A stretch of DNA of 64,000 bases from Megalobrama amblycephala (Eukaryota; Chordata; Actinopteri; Cypriniformes; Xenocyprididae), in the NCBI RefSeq assembly GCF_018812025.1, contig NC_063051.1, positions 4,527,896 to 4,591,895 of the forward strand, in the 5' to 3' direction. Shown piece after piece: positions 23,116 to 34,299 of this stretch; within the stretch, counting starts at the first letter, position 1; the number at the start of each line of letters is the position of its first letter. A model generated the notes under the pieces. The model worked only from the letters and a program-made list of their open reading frames with translations, was not told where the DNA came from and searched no databases. A program made the position numbers and the translations under genes.

Positions 23116-23614
23116 ACTGAAATGCCTAACGCTCATTTAGACAAATGTTCTCTCGTCCTAATGATGAGAACGTTTTGCATTGAGAATGGGAGGGGGGGAC
23201 GCGCAACAGCAGTTACCTTTTAGTTTTTAGCACCGTAATGTGTTGCTAAATCGATAACAGTCCAGACTGAATGCATGAAGTTGGAGGTAATGCTGGTGTT
23301 TTGAACAGCGGGGTGGAGAAGGCCTGGGGAGTGAATAAATACACTCATACCGTTAGACCCAGCTGGAGAAGGAAAAGAACCAGCACTCTGGTGCTCGGGG
23401 AACTTGCTGAGATGATCAGCTTCATGGGTGTGTTATGGAGGAAAAGCGGCGAGAGAGCCAACTAAATGAGCACATGAGCTAAATACTGTCTGAAGATGTT
23501 AGCGAAGAGACAGACAGGAAAAACAACAACTTTAAGTTCTTGTTTAAAGGTGTTTCTTCAACTATGGCGATTTTGGCCCTGTGGACTTAATTAACTCACT
23601 AGTTTGTCTAACAA
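23116..23614. other. Unassigned sequence
   Basis: Nothing recognised. Confidence 0.4.
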
Positions 23615-24361
23615 TAGCTGCATTTACATGGACCCTAATAATCCGATTGCAATCCGACTAGTAGCACATGTGCAATAAAAAAAAGAAAAAAAAAGTCACA
23701 TTTACAAGTAACCTTGTCAATTGGAATGAATTGGCCAAATCTGATTACGCTTTCATTGGGATAGTAAGGGGTGGTTTATTCCTTTTGTAATCCGATGGAC
23801 ATGTAAACACTTGATCGGATTAAAAACCAAAACTGGAGAGTACCGCACATGTGCAATGATGTATGACGCGTGGAACGAGCTGTTCTTCCTGTTGGAATAG
23901 TGTCATGAATGCCCTGTCATTCTAAATTCTCTTTCCACTCATCGTCTGTGAAGTGGAGCAGGATAACGTCCCACCAGTCCTTGTTTCATACTCTCATCCA
24001 CAGACGATTGGTTTTGGGCTCTAGAAAAGGTGTTTTTACTGCTTGATAAATACAAGCAGCGCGACTCAATGGTTCATGTGCTCGTTGTCGCCCAATTAGG
24101 ACCCGGAATAGATAAATATCAGGTCTGCTTTTTAAAACAAAGAAAAGGAGGATAGTTAGTATGCAACAACAGCAGGAAACTCTGTATATTCGTGCAGTGT
24201 GCATGTCAAAATATTAATTCTGATCAGAAGCTTGTGACATATAAATGCGCACATCAACCCTATCACTTTATTTAGCGTTCATGTAAACACTATACTCGGA
24301 TTCATCAGTCGGAACAAATTCATTCAGATTGAAGGAAAAAGTGTCCATGTAAATGTAACTA
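23615..24361. mobile_element. Harbinger-like element, family A relative
   Basis: TIRs of 19 bp with two mismatches (TAGCTGCATTTACATGGAC, inverted at 24343-24361). The next bases CTAATAATCCGATT match the TIR of the 580-1262 element. CATGTAAACAC-type motifs repeat near 23801 and 24281. A minus-strand coding remnant lies within. The target duplication is not resolved. Confidence 0.7.
23917..24204 (-). pseudogene. Harbinger-type transposase N-terminal remnant
   Basis: On the minus strand at 23985-23920 the frame reads NKDWWDVILLHFTDDEWKEN, which resembles the segment of PIF/Harbinger transposases just before the catalytic domain (a W-W-x-x-V followed by F-T-D-x-x-W-x-x-N-F). An in-frame stop at 23986-23988 separates it from 73 upstream codons ending KTNRLWMRV that are probably the same protein. 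A second stop follows at 23917-23919, before the usual F-R-M. The DDE domain and the MYB-like companion gene are missing. Family assignment rests on this one motif. Confidence 0.5.
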
Positions 24362-24625
24362 ATGTCCACAAGTTTTTTTCTCCTCTAAACAGTCATGAAC
24401 ATGTCATTTCCATCACATCTCATAAATCACCATTTATTCTGTGGTGGAAATGACATTTTAAACATTTACTGGAATAAAATCGCTAGGTTTCTAAGGCAAA
24501 CTTAATATCTAGCAGTTTATGCATCCTAAATAGACAACTACATCATACTTTAACACTTTTTGCATAATTGCACAAAAATGACACAGTATTTACCTTAATT
24601 ATTGTTTTGTTCACACATCATATAC
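24362..24625. repeat. Small inverted repeat with TGTCATTTCCATCACAT
   Basis: The motif at 24402-24418 faces an imperfect inverted copy at 24440-24455, giving a short foldback. The same motif occurs at 8150-8166. Confidence 0.5.
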
Positions 24626-24808
24626 ACTACAGTTCAAAAGTTTTGGTCAGTAAGGGTTTTTTTTTTTATGTATGTATATCTCACTCACCAAGGCTGAACA
24701 ATAAAAATACAGTAAAACACAGAAATATAGTGAAACATTATTCCAATTTAAAATAACTGTTTTATAATTTTATATATTTTATATATTTATATTTGCTGCT
24801 CAAGAAAC

Positions 24809-24853
<45 letters not shown>

Positions 24854-24950
24854 CATCAACGCTGAAAACTGCTGAGACATTTTTTTAAAGAATTCTTTGA
24901 TGAATAGAAAGTTCAACAGCATTTATTTGAAATTAGTGCATCTCATATTT
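24626..24950 (-). mobile_element. GAACGGTAGTGTA-family MITE, one terminus kept
   Basis: Starts ACACTACAGTTCAAAAGTTT and contains CTGCTCAAGAAACATTTATT and TTTGATGAATAGAAAGTTCA in family order. An (ATT)n tract at about 24811-24853 has expanded inside it. Confidence 0.8.
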
Positions 24951-25299
24951 CATCTCAAGCATGCTCTTCAGTGACATTAGGACAAAATTGTTTGGTGTGA
25001 TGGAAATAATGCCACAACTGTTGGAAGAGTAAAAAAAAGTACTTCCTAAAAATTGATTAAAAACTGAAAATTTTATATTGAAATATGTTTCTTTTCATGA
25101 TGTATTTTTATAATATTTAGATTTACAATCTGGGTCAAGGGTGGAAAAAAAGCTATCCATAAAAATCCATTTGAAAAGTAAGTTTAGAAAAATGGTAAAG
25201 GTATTAATGTGGCCTTCATATAATAAAGAGAAAAAATTGAAATCTGATCATTTTAATAAAAGGCAACCCATGGAAATTTTTTTTCATTTACCCTTGTAA
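24951..25299. other. Unassigned AT-rich sequence
   Basis: Contains a partial copy of the CATTTCCATCACA motif (24995-25013, inverted). No gene seen. Confidence 0.4.
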
Positions 25300-26090
25300 A
25301 TGAAAGCGCTCGCGTCGCTGGAGCTTCCTCTAAAAAGGCATGGCAATATGACAATCTGACAATGAAATCGTATCAGAACGATGCGTTTGAACAGCGTTCC
25401 ATTTCAACAATCATTTACAGTGTTTGTACGATAATAAAGAAAACTGTCACAGTTGGTTTACTATTTAAAGGGAATTGCGTTTGACCTAGAATCGCAAACA
25501 TTTATATGGCCAGTAAAAACTTTGGTCATGCATGACAACAATGGCTAAAAATGATAGCATGCACATGAATATCAACAATCTCATTTGGAAATCCAGACCT
25601 GAAGAGGACTTCTATAAAATGTTGTTCTTATTCAACCACATTTACATCGTACAGGCTATTGAATCACACACTCCAGCCAATTCCTGGCTAAAACCAAGCC
25701 AATCCTAACAGAAAAGGCCCTGGTGGTCATTATAAACGCCTCTTCAGTCCATCTAATGGACCATCTCTTTCCTCACTTCACCAAAAACACAAGAGCACAT
25801 GAATATTTACCACCAAGCAAAGCCATTCCATTAATCGGTTTGCAAACGCTTAAATAGCATATCTGTGGCTACTTCTGCAATGGGGTCATAAATGAACATT
25901 CCTGCTTATTAGCATGTTAATTTATGCAGCAATTGAGTGCAGCTCATAGGCTGTGACCAGCTCCTCTCCTCCCCTATTGGTCAAGGAAGCAAATTTATCC
26001 AGCGTCCTCTAACAAGCACGCTTGACGTACTCAAAAATATTATATAAGGGTGCTGTATCTGTAATAAAGTGGCAAAAGTGTATGTAAAAC
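25300..26090. promoter_or_regulatory. Candidate enhancer-like block
   Basis: About 790 bp without recognised repeats. 25880-25990 is dense in homeobox-type cores (GGTCATAAATGAAC, TTATTAGCATGTTAATTTATG). The many stops in all frames argue against coding. Conservation not testable here. Confidence 0.35.
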
Positions 26091-26092
26091 TA

Positions 26093-26200
26093 TTAAAGGA
26101 ATAGTTTGCCAAAAAATAAGTGTTCTGTCATCATTTACTCATCCTCATTCCAAACCTCTATCCTTCATTCCTCCAAAAATGCAATATTCCAAGTTAAACA
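26093..26200 (+). mobile_element. TTAA foldback MITE, left-end fragment
   Basis: TTAAAGGAATAGTTTGCC and TCTGTCATCATTTACTCATC match the left end of family B. The right half is absent. Confidence 0.65.
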
Positions 26201-27981
26201 ATACACTCAAAAAATATTCAGGCCTAATATTTAATATTTATGTATTTTGATTGCAAAAATTTCCATCCATTTGGATTACACAGTTCTAACAAATCAATCA
26301 AATAATCTTAATGTGATGCACATTTTTCAATAATACACAAATTAAATAATAATAAGATTCATGTAATAGTACCAATATATCCAGTTTGTTTCAAATTTAT
26401 ATGAACCAGGATTATTATTAATAATAAATGCAAAATGATTAAATTCTTAACCAGGTTTCTGCAATAAACCCAGTTTACACTGCATCCCATTTATGTATTT
26501 TATAGCTTTGTGTTAGGAACGGACTAAAATTATTTACTTATATCTTTCCAATCATATGTTGCTCTTAAATCTCATTTGCGTATGCGCTTATTCAAATTCC
26601 GGTTTGATGTCAAAACACCAAATGCTTTTGGTTCTCACATGTTCTTAACGCTCAAAGTTTGAATATGCTAAAGAATGCAATTTGAAGAGCTACAAGATTT
26701 TACAGTGAAATTTCAGTCATTTCCTCATACTGTACAAAGCTACCGTATGACTTCAGATATACTGTAGCAAGCGAGTCGTGGACTACTTTTATGAACTTTT
26801 AATATTTTGAAGAAAAACCCTTAAAACGCTGATCTAGAGAAATACAATCATATCAGAAAAGGAGAAAATGGAGAGGGAGCAAGAGAGAGACCGCAAACAA
26901 GAGACTGAGCAGGCTGTGATATCTATATTGAGTCCATTTGTGTTTGTTTTTAGGGTGTGTGCACATGATTTTCCAAGTCACTGTCTGTGCTCTGAAATAC
27001 AGGAAAATTGCATGACTCACTTTGAGACAAATGCAGCTGTTTACAAAAGCCTGACAAAAAGGTGACTGAACCAAGGTCTCTCTCTCTTTCTCTCCCACTC
27101 ACTCTCTCACCAGAGCCTGATTCATTTCAACTATTCCCAAAAACCTGAAAGTCATTTTTATAATTCGCTTACAAGCAGGCTTCGCCCATTGTTTTGCACG
27201 TCCACGTTCATGTAAACAACGGCGGTTTCCGACATGCAAACAGACGAGAAACCTAATTTATCTTGGCTTGTACGTGGGTCACTTGAGCTTCTGGAGGCCG
27301 AGCGAGTCGGTACATAGTCTGCTGACTGTCAGGCTGTCTGAGTCTAGACATTTTTTTCGGACCTGCCCTCACGTTTTGCTGAGCTAAGAACAAAGTACAC
27401 AGAGTACACACACACACAGCTTTCACAGTCTTAATACCAAGGCAGCGGTATTTCGTTCCTATCCCAAAACAAACAAGGCAGTGCATTTCTTTACACTATT
27501 TAAATGTTAACAGGCAAGAGCGCGGGTTGAATAGAGCATTCTTTCACTCTGGATACCAGAAACGGCCCAGCCAGACTTTCAAAACACATTCTAATGAAAT
27601 CATCCAAAAGATAAATAAAAAGCTGCACTTGTTTTCTTTTCTGAGCTCACCTTCCCCTCTTCTTTCTTTTCCTTTTTTGTAATTGGATTATACTTTTTTT
27701 TGAGTACGGACCAGTGCCATGAGAGCACGGAACTACTGTAGAGCGATTTTTCATTCTCTTTTCCTCTCCCCCGATGACATTTATACAGCTAAGGCCTAAG
27801 GATATGAGGGTTAACACTGGTCACTGTGGGTTTTAACCCAATTATGCAATGTTATCTTTTTAATAAGTGAAATATTATAGTTTTATTAATGACCAATGCC
27901 AATAAGGATTTACAGATGTTAGGGTCAGCAATGTTCAATGTAATACAATTTAATCATAAAAATATGATGTACAAAAAACTC
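26201..27981. other. Mostly low-copy sequence
   Basis: 26200-26560 is AT-rich and unassigned. 26860-27120 has a GA-rich/CT-rich pair (AGAGAGAGACCG and CTCTCTCTCTTTCTCTC). 27160-27780 is less AT-rich and without repeats. No gene supported. Confidence 0.35.
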
Positions 27982-28061
27982 GGGCTGTCCCAGACTAAAG
28001 ATTTTTCTAGTCGACTAATAGTCTTTTATTAAGTCATTAGTCGACTATTCGCATGTTTATA

Positions 28062-29041
28062 TTAAAGGTGCCCTTGATTCAAAAATTGAATTTACCTTGG
28101 CATAGTTAAATAACAAGAGTTCAGTACATGGAAAAGACATACAGTGAGTCTCAAACCCCATTGTTTCCTCCTTCTTATATAAATCTCATTTGTTTAAACG
28201 ACCTCCGTAGAACAGCCAAATCTCAACATAACACCGACTGTTACGCAACAGTCGGGGTGTACGCCCCAATATTTGCATAATGCCAGCCCATGATGTTCCC
28301 AACATTATAAAAGGCATTAGACAAGGGCAGCCAGTTAACATCTGGAGCTGCACACAGCCGAATCATCAGACTAGGTAAGCAAGAACAACAGCGAAAAATG
28401 GCAGATGGAGCAATAATAACTGACATAATCCATGATAACATGATATTTTTACTGATATTTGTAAATTGTCTTTCTAAAAGTTTCGTTAGCATGTTGCTAA
28501 TGTACTGTTAAATGAGGTTAAAGTTACCATCGTTTCTTACTGTATTCACGGAGACAAGAGCCGTCGCTATTTTCATTTTTTAAACACTTGCAGTCTGTAT
28601 AATGCATAAACACAACTCCATTCTTTATAAATCTCTCCAACAGTGTAGCAATAGCCGTTAGCCACGGAGGACAGCCTCAAATTCACTCAGAATAAAACTT
28701 TAACATCCAAATAAATACTTTACTCACATAATTCGAAGCATGCATGCAGCATGCATGACGAACATCTTGTAAAGATCCATTTGAGGGTTATATTAGCTGT
28801 GTGAACTTTGTAAATGCGCTGTAATATAGTCGACAGCTGGTGTGGCAGGGAGCATGCGATTTAAGGGGGCAGCGCCGAGTGTAAATCAGTGCATTGTTAA
28901 TGATGCCCCAAAATAGGCAGTTAAAAAATTTTTTTTTTAAAAATCTATGGGGTATTTTGAGCTGAAACTTCACAGACACATTCAGGAGACACCTTAGACT
29001 TATATTACATCTTGTGAAAGAACGTTCTTGGGCACCTTTAA
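28062..29041. mobile_element. TTAA element with TTAAAGGTGCCC ends
   Basis: Perfect 12-bp termini TTAAAGGTGCCC (28062) and GGGCACCTTTAA (29041), TTAA included. The internal sequence is a family I recognise as widespread in cyprinids, with a palindrome CGACTGTTACGCAACAGTCG (28228-28247). It lies inside the hAT-like composite and so inserted later. Noncoding as far as seen; probably Kolobok- or piggyBac-like by target. Confidence 0.85.
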
Positions 29042-29088
29042 TTTAATTACTTAAATATATACTGAGGAGAATGCTAAACCATATTGAG

Positions 29089-29090
<2 letters not shown>

Positions 29091-29152
<62 letters not shown>
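29091..29152. repeat. (TA)n microsatellite
   Basis: About 31 TA units within the hAT-like composite. Confidence 0.95.
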
Positions 29153-29156
<4 letters not shown>

Positions 29157-29189
29157 CATATATAGATTTACTAGTGCACACATTTGTCG

Positions 29190-29684
29190 CAAAGCACAGG
29201 CAAACGTAATGATTATGAATGTGTCGGGAAAAATGTTTCTGCAAGTTGAAGACGCTGCCTCGCCATCTCCGCATTATAGTGAACATGCTCATAGAGAGAA
29301 ATGCACCTTTCATACGGATTACATAAGCGGAGAGTATTTCTTTTCTAATTGAATTGGTTCATTTAAAAGTAGATATTCGATTCATTTTTTGTGACACGCT
29401 CCAGTTCAGGGAGACAGACGGCAGAAAGCGCATCCTGTGCGTTTTCTTTATTTTACAAAGGCACAACTTTATCTTGTTATTGTGAATTTAGACAAATAAA
29501 TGTAGACGATTTACATTTTGAATGATGTATTACTCTTATCTGTATGACCAAAAATGACGGAGTATTAAAAGTTGTTTTCGCTGTTATCAGAAAATAAAGC
29601 AAGTGACTAAGCCTCTTCTAGTCGACTAATGTTTAGTCAACTTTTAGGGGGAATCCCCACAAAAAACAAAAAAAACAAAAAAAA
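29190..29684 (+). repeat. Tandem unit 1 of hAT-like right part
   Basis: Starts AAAGCACAGGCAAAC and ends with GGGGGAATCCCCAC and A-rich C-spaced tail. It matches the next unit over most of its length. Confidence 0.9.
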
Positions 29685-30307
29685 CAAAGCACAGGCAAAC
29701 AAAAAGATTATGAATGTGTCAGGAAAAAATAGCAAGGAGACATTAATTATTTATCAATAAACTAATGTTTTCTAGATAAATAATAAGTAAGACAGTGTCG
29801 GCTGCAAGATGAAGTTGAAGACGCTGCCTCGACATCTCTGCATTATAGTGAACACGCCCATAGAGAGAAATGCACCTTTCATATGGATTACATAAGCGGA
29901 GAGTATTTCTTTTCAATTTGAATTGGTTCATTTAAAAGTAGATATTTCAAACTTTCTATAGATATATTTCTCATGTCTGTGAGGCCTATACGCCGAGTTG
30001 CGGTTCATTTTTTGTGACACGCTCCAGTTCAGGGAGACAGACGGCAGAAAGCACATCCTGTGCGTTTTCTTTATTTTACAAAGGCACAACTTTTTCTTGT
30101 TATTGTGAATTTAGACAAATAAATGTAGACAATTTACAGTTTTGAATGTTGTATTACTCTTATCTGTATGACCTAAACTGACGGAGTATTAAAAGTTGTT
30201 TTCGCTGTTATCAGAACATAAAGCAAGTGACTAAGCCTCTTCTAGTTGACTAATGTTTAGTCAACTTTCAGGGGGAATCCCCACAAAAAACAAAAAAAAC
30301 AAAAAAA
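29685..30307 (+). repeat. Tandem unit 2 of hAT-like right part
   Basis: Same order as unit 1 with two extra blocks (about 29728-29808 and 29948-30003) that unit 1 lacks. Shared parts are roughly 95% identical by eye. Confidence 0.9.
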
Positions 30308-30594
30308 CACACAACTTATGCTCCATGATATTTACTGAAAACACACTTAAAAAATGAAACCATTTGGAAACCATTTGAGAATGTCTATTTGAAAACGGAA
30401 AATATGCATCATCCATTTTTTTAAATGGCTGCTGCCAATGCCAATATCAGGGTTGAATACATATTGCAGATCAATATTACAGTATATATAGCAAATAATA
30501 AAACAAATATATAAATATTTATTTTACTCAATAGATTTCATTAGCAATTTTTCATTCATCATTACATTAATACTTTTGTATTCAACAAAATATC

Positions 30595-30955
30595 CAAAAA
30601 ATGTCTCGCGGTTTCCACAAAAACTTATCATTTTCATAATTTTCATAATTTATAATCATCAGAAATGTTTCTTGAGCAGCACATTAGCATATTAGAATGA
30701 TTTCTGAAGGATCACGTGACACTGAAGACTGGAGTAATGATGCTGAAAATTCAACTTTACCATCACAGGAATAACTGTTTTCTATTTTAACAATTTAAAA
30801 TGTAATTTTCTCTTTAAAATCTCACAATATTTCTGTTTTGACTGAATTCTTGATCAAATAAATGCAGCTTTGGTGAGCATGAGACACTTCTTTCAATTAC
30901 ATTAAAAAAAAAAATCTTACCAACCCCAAACTTTTGAACGATAGTTTGTGTCTAT
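30595..30955 (+). mobile_element. GAACGGTAGTGTA-family MITE, copy
   Basis: Contains CGGTTTCCACAAAAAC, GATCACGTGACACTGAAGAC and a decayed terminus CCCCAAACTTTTGAACGATA. 5' half lost. Confidence 0.85.
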
Positions 30956-32017
30956 TACTCATATCACTAATAAACTGCTTTACATGTTATGCAATGACCT
31001 CTGTCAACACCAATATCTAGAGAAGAGTGGCTGATATAACACATAGCAATATATATCAAATAATATGTAGGCAAAACTGCTGAATTTGTATGAATGACTG
31101 CTTATATTTTATACAACAATATTAACAATACAGGGCTAAAAACAAAACTTTTTTGTAGTTTTGTAAACATTGCACAAACAAAACACTACTTTTTTATCAT
31201 GTCATTTTTAAGGTTCATTTCTTTGATCTCAACCATGCTTTAACGTCCTCTCTTACATCACGTTTCCTCTTTCTCCCCACCAATCCCCTTCTCTTTCTCT
31301 CTCTCTTTTTCTCATCCGTTCTCTTCTGTCCTTTGACCACAGATGCTGTGTACTATTAATATCAATAACCCACAAATTCCATTTCCCTGTGCAGAGACAG
31401 AGTGAGAGTGAGCGTAGTGACTGAGGAAAGAGCAAAATCTCCCAATACAGATTCACTTCTCTTTTTGTGAGAAAGATCTAATTGGACAGCAGAGAGTAGA
31501 GGCAGATACCGTGTGGAGAGCGAGAGAGTGACAACGAGGGAGATCCGAGAGTTTTAATCAGTATTTTAAGCTCAGCAAGCAAGAGGGAGAATAAACGCAT
31601 CGCTTAAAGTCTGTGAACACTCACCCATGAACATAACCCAGTGCTCCGCAAGCCAAATCCAAACAATTCCAGCGTCCCACACTTTGATCCACACTATAAC
31701 AAAAGTCCTCTCTTCAGCAGCTGCCTCTTTATCAAGTTAAGTGAGGTGCGAGCAGTGTGCAACCGGCAGCCTTGCCCCGCTTGCGCTCTCTGGCTTGCAC
31801 ACACATGCACTCTCGTCTCGGGGGCTGGAGGTATGTGGTCTAAACACAACAAAAGCCTGAGTCGAAGATTGAATATGCAGGAAGAGGGCCTCCGTTTGCA
31901 TAAACACAAACACTCAGCAAAATGAAGGGCTGGCACCGATCGCACCAGTGCCTGCTGGGAAACGCATACCTGTCCCGTCCTGGCCCTGGACTACTTTAAT
32001 CAAACTACAGCTGAGAA
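30956..32017. other. Unassigned, with CT/GA-rich tracts at 31260-31530
   Basis: Pyrimidine tract (TCTTTCTCTCTCTCTTTTTC, about 31292-31312) and purine stretches downstream. 31700-31990 is GC-richer. It could be a 5' flank to the candidate exon at 32018, but no TATA or CpG island is evident. Confidence 0.3.
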
Positions 32018-32071
32018 ATGGACTACAGTGGAGATAAATTCAAACTGTTAGGTTTGATGATTTCCAAAGGA
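32018..32071 (+). CDS. Candidate first coding exon, unrecognised
   Basis: An ATG in a fair start context (G at -3, G at +4) opens an 18-codon frame, MDYSGDKFKLLGLMISKG, running into a consensus donor GTAAGT at 32072-32077. The frame upstream of the ATG soon closes. No family recognised, and no following exon found in the window. Chance is a serious alternative. Confidence 0.15.
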
Positions 32072-32125
32072 GTAAGTGCATTATTATTTTTACTTTATTG
32101 GGAAACGTTTCTCAGCTATATCTAC

Positions 32126-32176
32126 ATCTGATCATTCCAATTTCTCCAACAAGCTTCAGTTCTTAATTTTGTAAAT
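32126..32176 (+). repeat. Low-copy 50-bp repeat, copy 1
   Basis: ACATCTGATCATTCCA and CTCCAACAAGCTTCAGTT are shared with 34077-34128, about 92% identical over 50 bp. Family not recognised. Confidence 0.75.
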
Positions 32177-32224
32177 TCTTAAAAACAAAATTACTGAAGT
32201 CTGATTACATCTTATATCTTAAAT

Positions 32225-32330
32225 TTCTCCACTCTTTGAAAAAGTTCTATACAGAACCCTAAGGTTGAGACACAATTTTAAAAGAACCATTTATGCCAAA
32301 AAGGTTCTATATGAGAAGAAATGTCTTCAA
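32225..32330. repeat. Fragment of GGTTCTATA-type MITE
   Basis: AAAAGTTCTATACAGAACC and AAAAAGGTTCTATATGAG match a common fish MITE, also seen diverged at 62972-63190. Confidence 0.5.
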
Positions 32331-32369
32331 TTTGTCTTAATCCTTTCATGTTGAACAGTTTATTTCAAT

Positions 32370-32645
32370 TTTTTGGTCCCACTTTATATTAGGTGGCTTT
32401 AACTACTATGTACTTCTATTTAAATTAATCATTTGATAAAAGACACTTATTTTGCACATACATGTTTTTACATTGTATTTTATATTTAAAAAAAATACCT
32501 GCATGTAATTACATCTGTAATTAATTTCTGTAATTACATTATTGACCCATCCCTTACACCTTAAACCCACCCTTAAACCTACTCATACCACCAAAGCTGT
32601 CCCTAACATTGCCCGTATCTTGCCTCAATAGCAGCAAAAAGCATA
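32370..32645 (+). mobile_element. MITE with GTCCCACTTTATATTAGGTGG end
   Basis: The left terminus and body (GTAATTACATCTGTAATTA, then CTTAAACCCACCCTTAAACC) belong to a repeat I recognise from cyprinids. The inverted right end is missing after GCCTCAATAGCAGCAAAAAG. Confidence 0.7.
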
Positions 32646-33029
32646 TTGTATTTTGCAATTCTTCCGAGAGTGACAAGCTTCAGTTTTCCATTTAATTAAA
32701 AAAATACTACTTAGTTTGCATCTGATTTCTGCATTTGATGTTTCCAATTTTCTTGCAAACTTAAGTTCTTTTGTTATTTGGAAAACCTTACGAATTTCTA
32801 TAGGAATGACTACAACCTTTGACAAACAGGATGTAGGTGGAGGTGAAAAGGACAGTGCAGTTCAATAATGTTGTGCTTTACTTCTTGCAACTCTCTCTTG
32901 ACCTTAAAGTGGCTGTTGAGAGATGCAACGTCACATGACTGACGGTAAGCTGAGCAATCACGACTCAGAATCCCAAGCCAGACACTCATTCATAAACGCA
33001 CTCACATGTGTGACTTTAACAGCTCGCTT
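32646..33029. other. Unassigned sequence
   Basis: Nothing recognised. Confidence 0.4.
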
Positions 33030-33370
33030 AAAAAAAGAACAGAGAGTAAAAAAAACTTGGGAGGAGAAATAGAGAAAAATGGAGAGAGAAAAGGGGAAGG
33101 GAGTGGGATTGACGGATGAGGTGAGTGAGAAAGGGAAAAAAACAGAGGGAGCACAGACAGGACCTCCAGAAAATAAACAGGGTGTCTTGTTTCAAAGGCG
33201 AGGGGGACACACAGGCATTCCATTGTTCAAGCCAATTATCAGAGGCAAATAATAACAGCAGATGGATCCAGCAAGGCCAAAGAACGAGTGAGTGAGAAGT
33301 GGAGAGCTGCAGAACAGATGATGAAATATGAGAGGAAGAGGAGGAGGACGAGGAGAAGGAGGGGTCAGAC
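33030..33370 (+). repeat. Purine-rich region
   Basis: Long G/A tracts, strongest at 33326-33365 (AGAGGAAGAGGAGGAGG), which could adopt triplex DNA. Noncoding. Confidence 0.7.
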
Positions 33371-34076
33371 TACCACGCTCCTAAAGCCCCACACACCAGA
33401 TGTGGACAGGGATTGTACACAAACACAAACTTTCACCACAACTCGGCAGAACACAAGATGATTTGAAGCTAAATATGTCCAGTGAAAAGCTTTTATTATT
33501 TAATGATTCAATTTTTATTGCTATACTTTGTCTTTTGTGTGTGTGTGTGCAATATTTTCTTCACAGAAAACACCAGAGAGAGGGCAAAAATGCAATCAGG
33601 ACATGATCGGGATTCAAACCTGCATTTTACAAATAAACCCCAATAAACGCCGACACCAATAAAAAAAACTCTCCCACAAAAATGACAATGAGATGATGAC
33701 TTCAAGGTAATAGAATTAAGTGCAAACAACAACGACAACTATTATTACTACTTTTATTAATGCTGTAACTAGTAGTCCACAGTTTCAGTTTGAAATAGCT
33801 AGTTATTTGATTTACACTAATCAACTCTGATTTGCTACACAAACCAAACTGCTGATGTTGAACAGTTATAGAAACAGAAGCTGAATTTTACATTTGTGCA
33901 TTTACATTTTACATAGTACAATCACTCATAATTCCACAGAATTTTATACTTTCATATAAAAATGTTCACATTCACTACGTTTACTTATTATTTCTCAATT
34001 ATATCTCATTGCTCATTCTAGTTGTCCTACAAAAAGTTCTGCATTAACAACTTACACATTTATTTAGAAATAATGA
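33371..34076. other. Unassigned sequence
   Basis: A short (GT)n at 33535-33550. Otherwise nothing recognised. Confidence 0.4.
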
Positions 34077-34128
34077 CATCTGATCATTCCAGTTTCTCCA
34101 ACAAGCTTCAGTTTTTAACTTTGTAATT
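34077..34128 (+). repeat. Low-copy 50-bp repeat, copy 2
   Basis: Partner of 32126-32176, same orientation, 1.95 kb apart. Confidence 0.75.
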
Positions 34129-34299
34129 TTTTCCAAATAAATGTTGTAAGCCCGATTAGATTTGAGTTATTTTGTTGGATCGAAATTGCATTATTGCATT
34201 GCATCAAAAAGATGCTTTTGCTTTGAGCTACTGAATATGGCTGTGTGTTATGTGGAGAGTATTTCTCTGTTTTTTTTTTTTTTTTTTTTTTGGTGTATT

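Larger units (their letters stand above)
27982..30307 (+). mobile_element. hAT-like composite with AGTCGACTAA repeats
   Basis: The left end GGGCTGTCCCAGACTAAAG is hAT-like. CTAGTCGACTAAT occurs at 28007-28019, again within 28030-28050, and near the right ends of both tandem units (about 29618 and 30241). The body is interrupted by a TTAA element (28062-29041) and a TA microsatellite, and its right part is duplicated in tandem. No matching right terminus was found, so the right border is approximate. No transposase frame. Confidence 0.6.
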
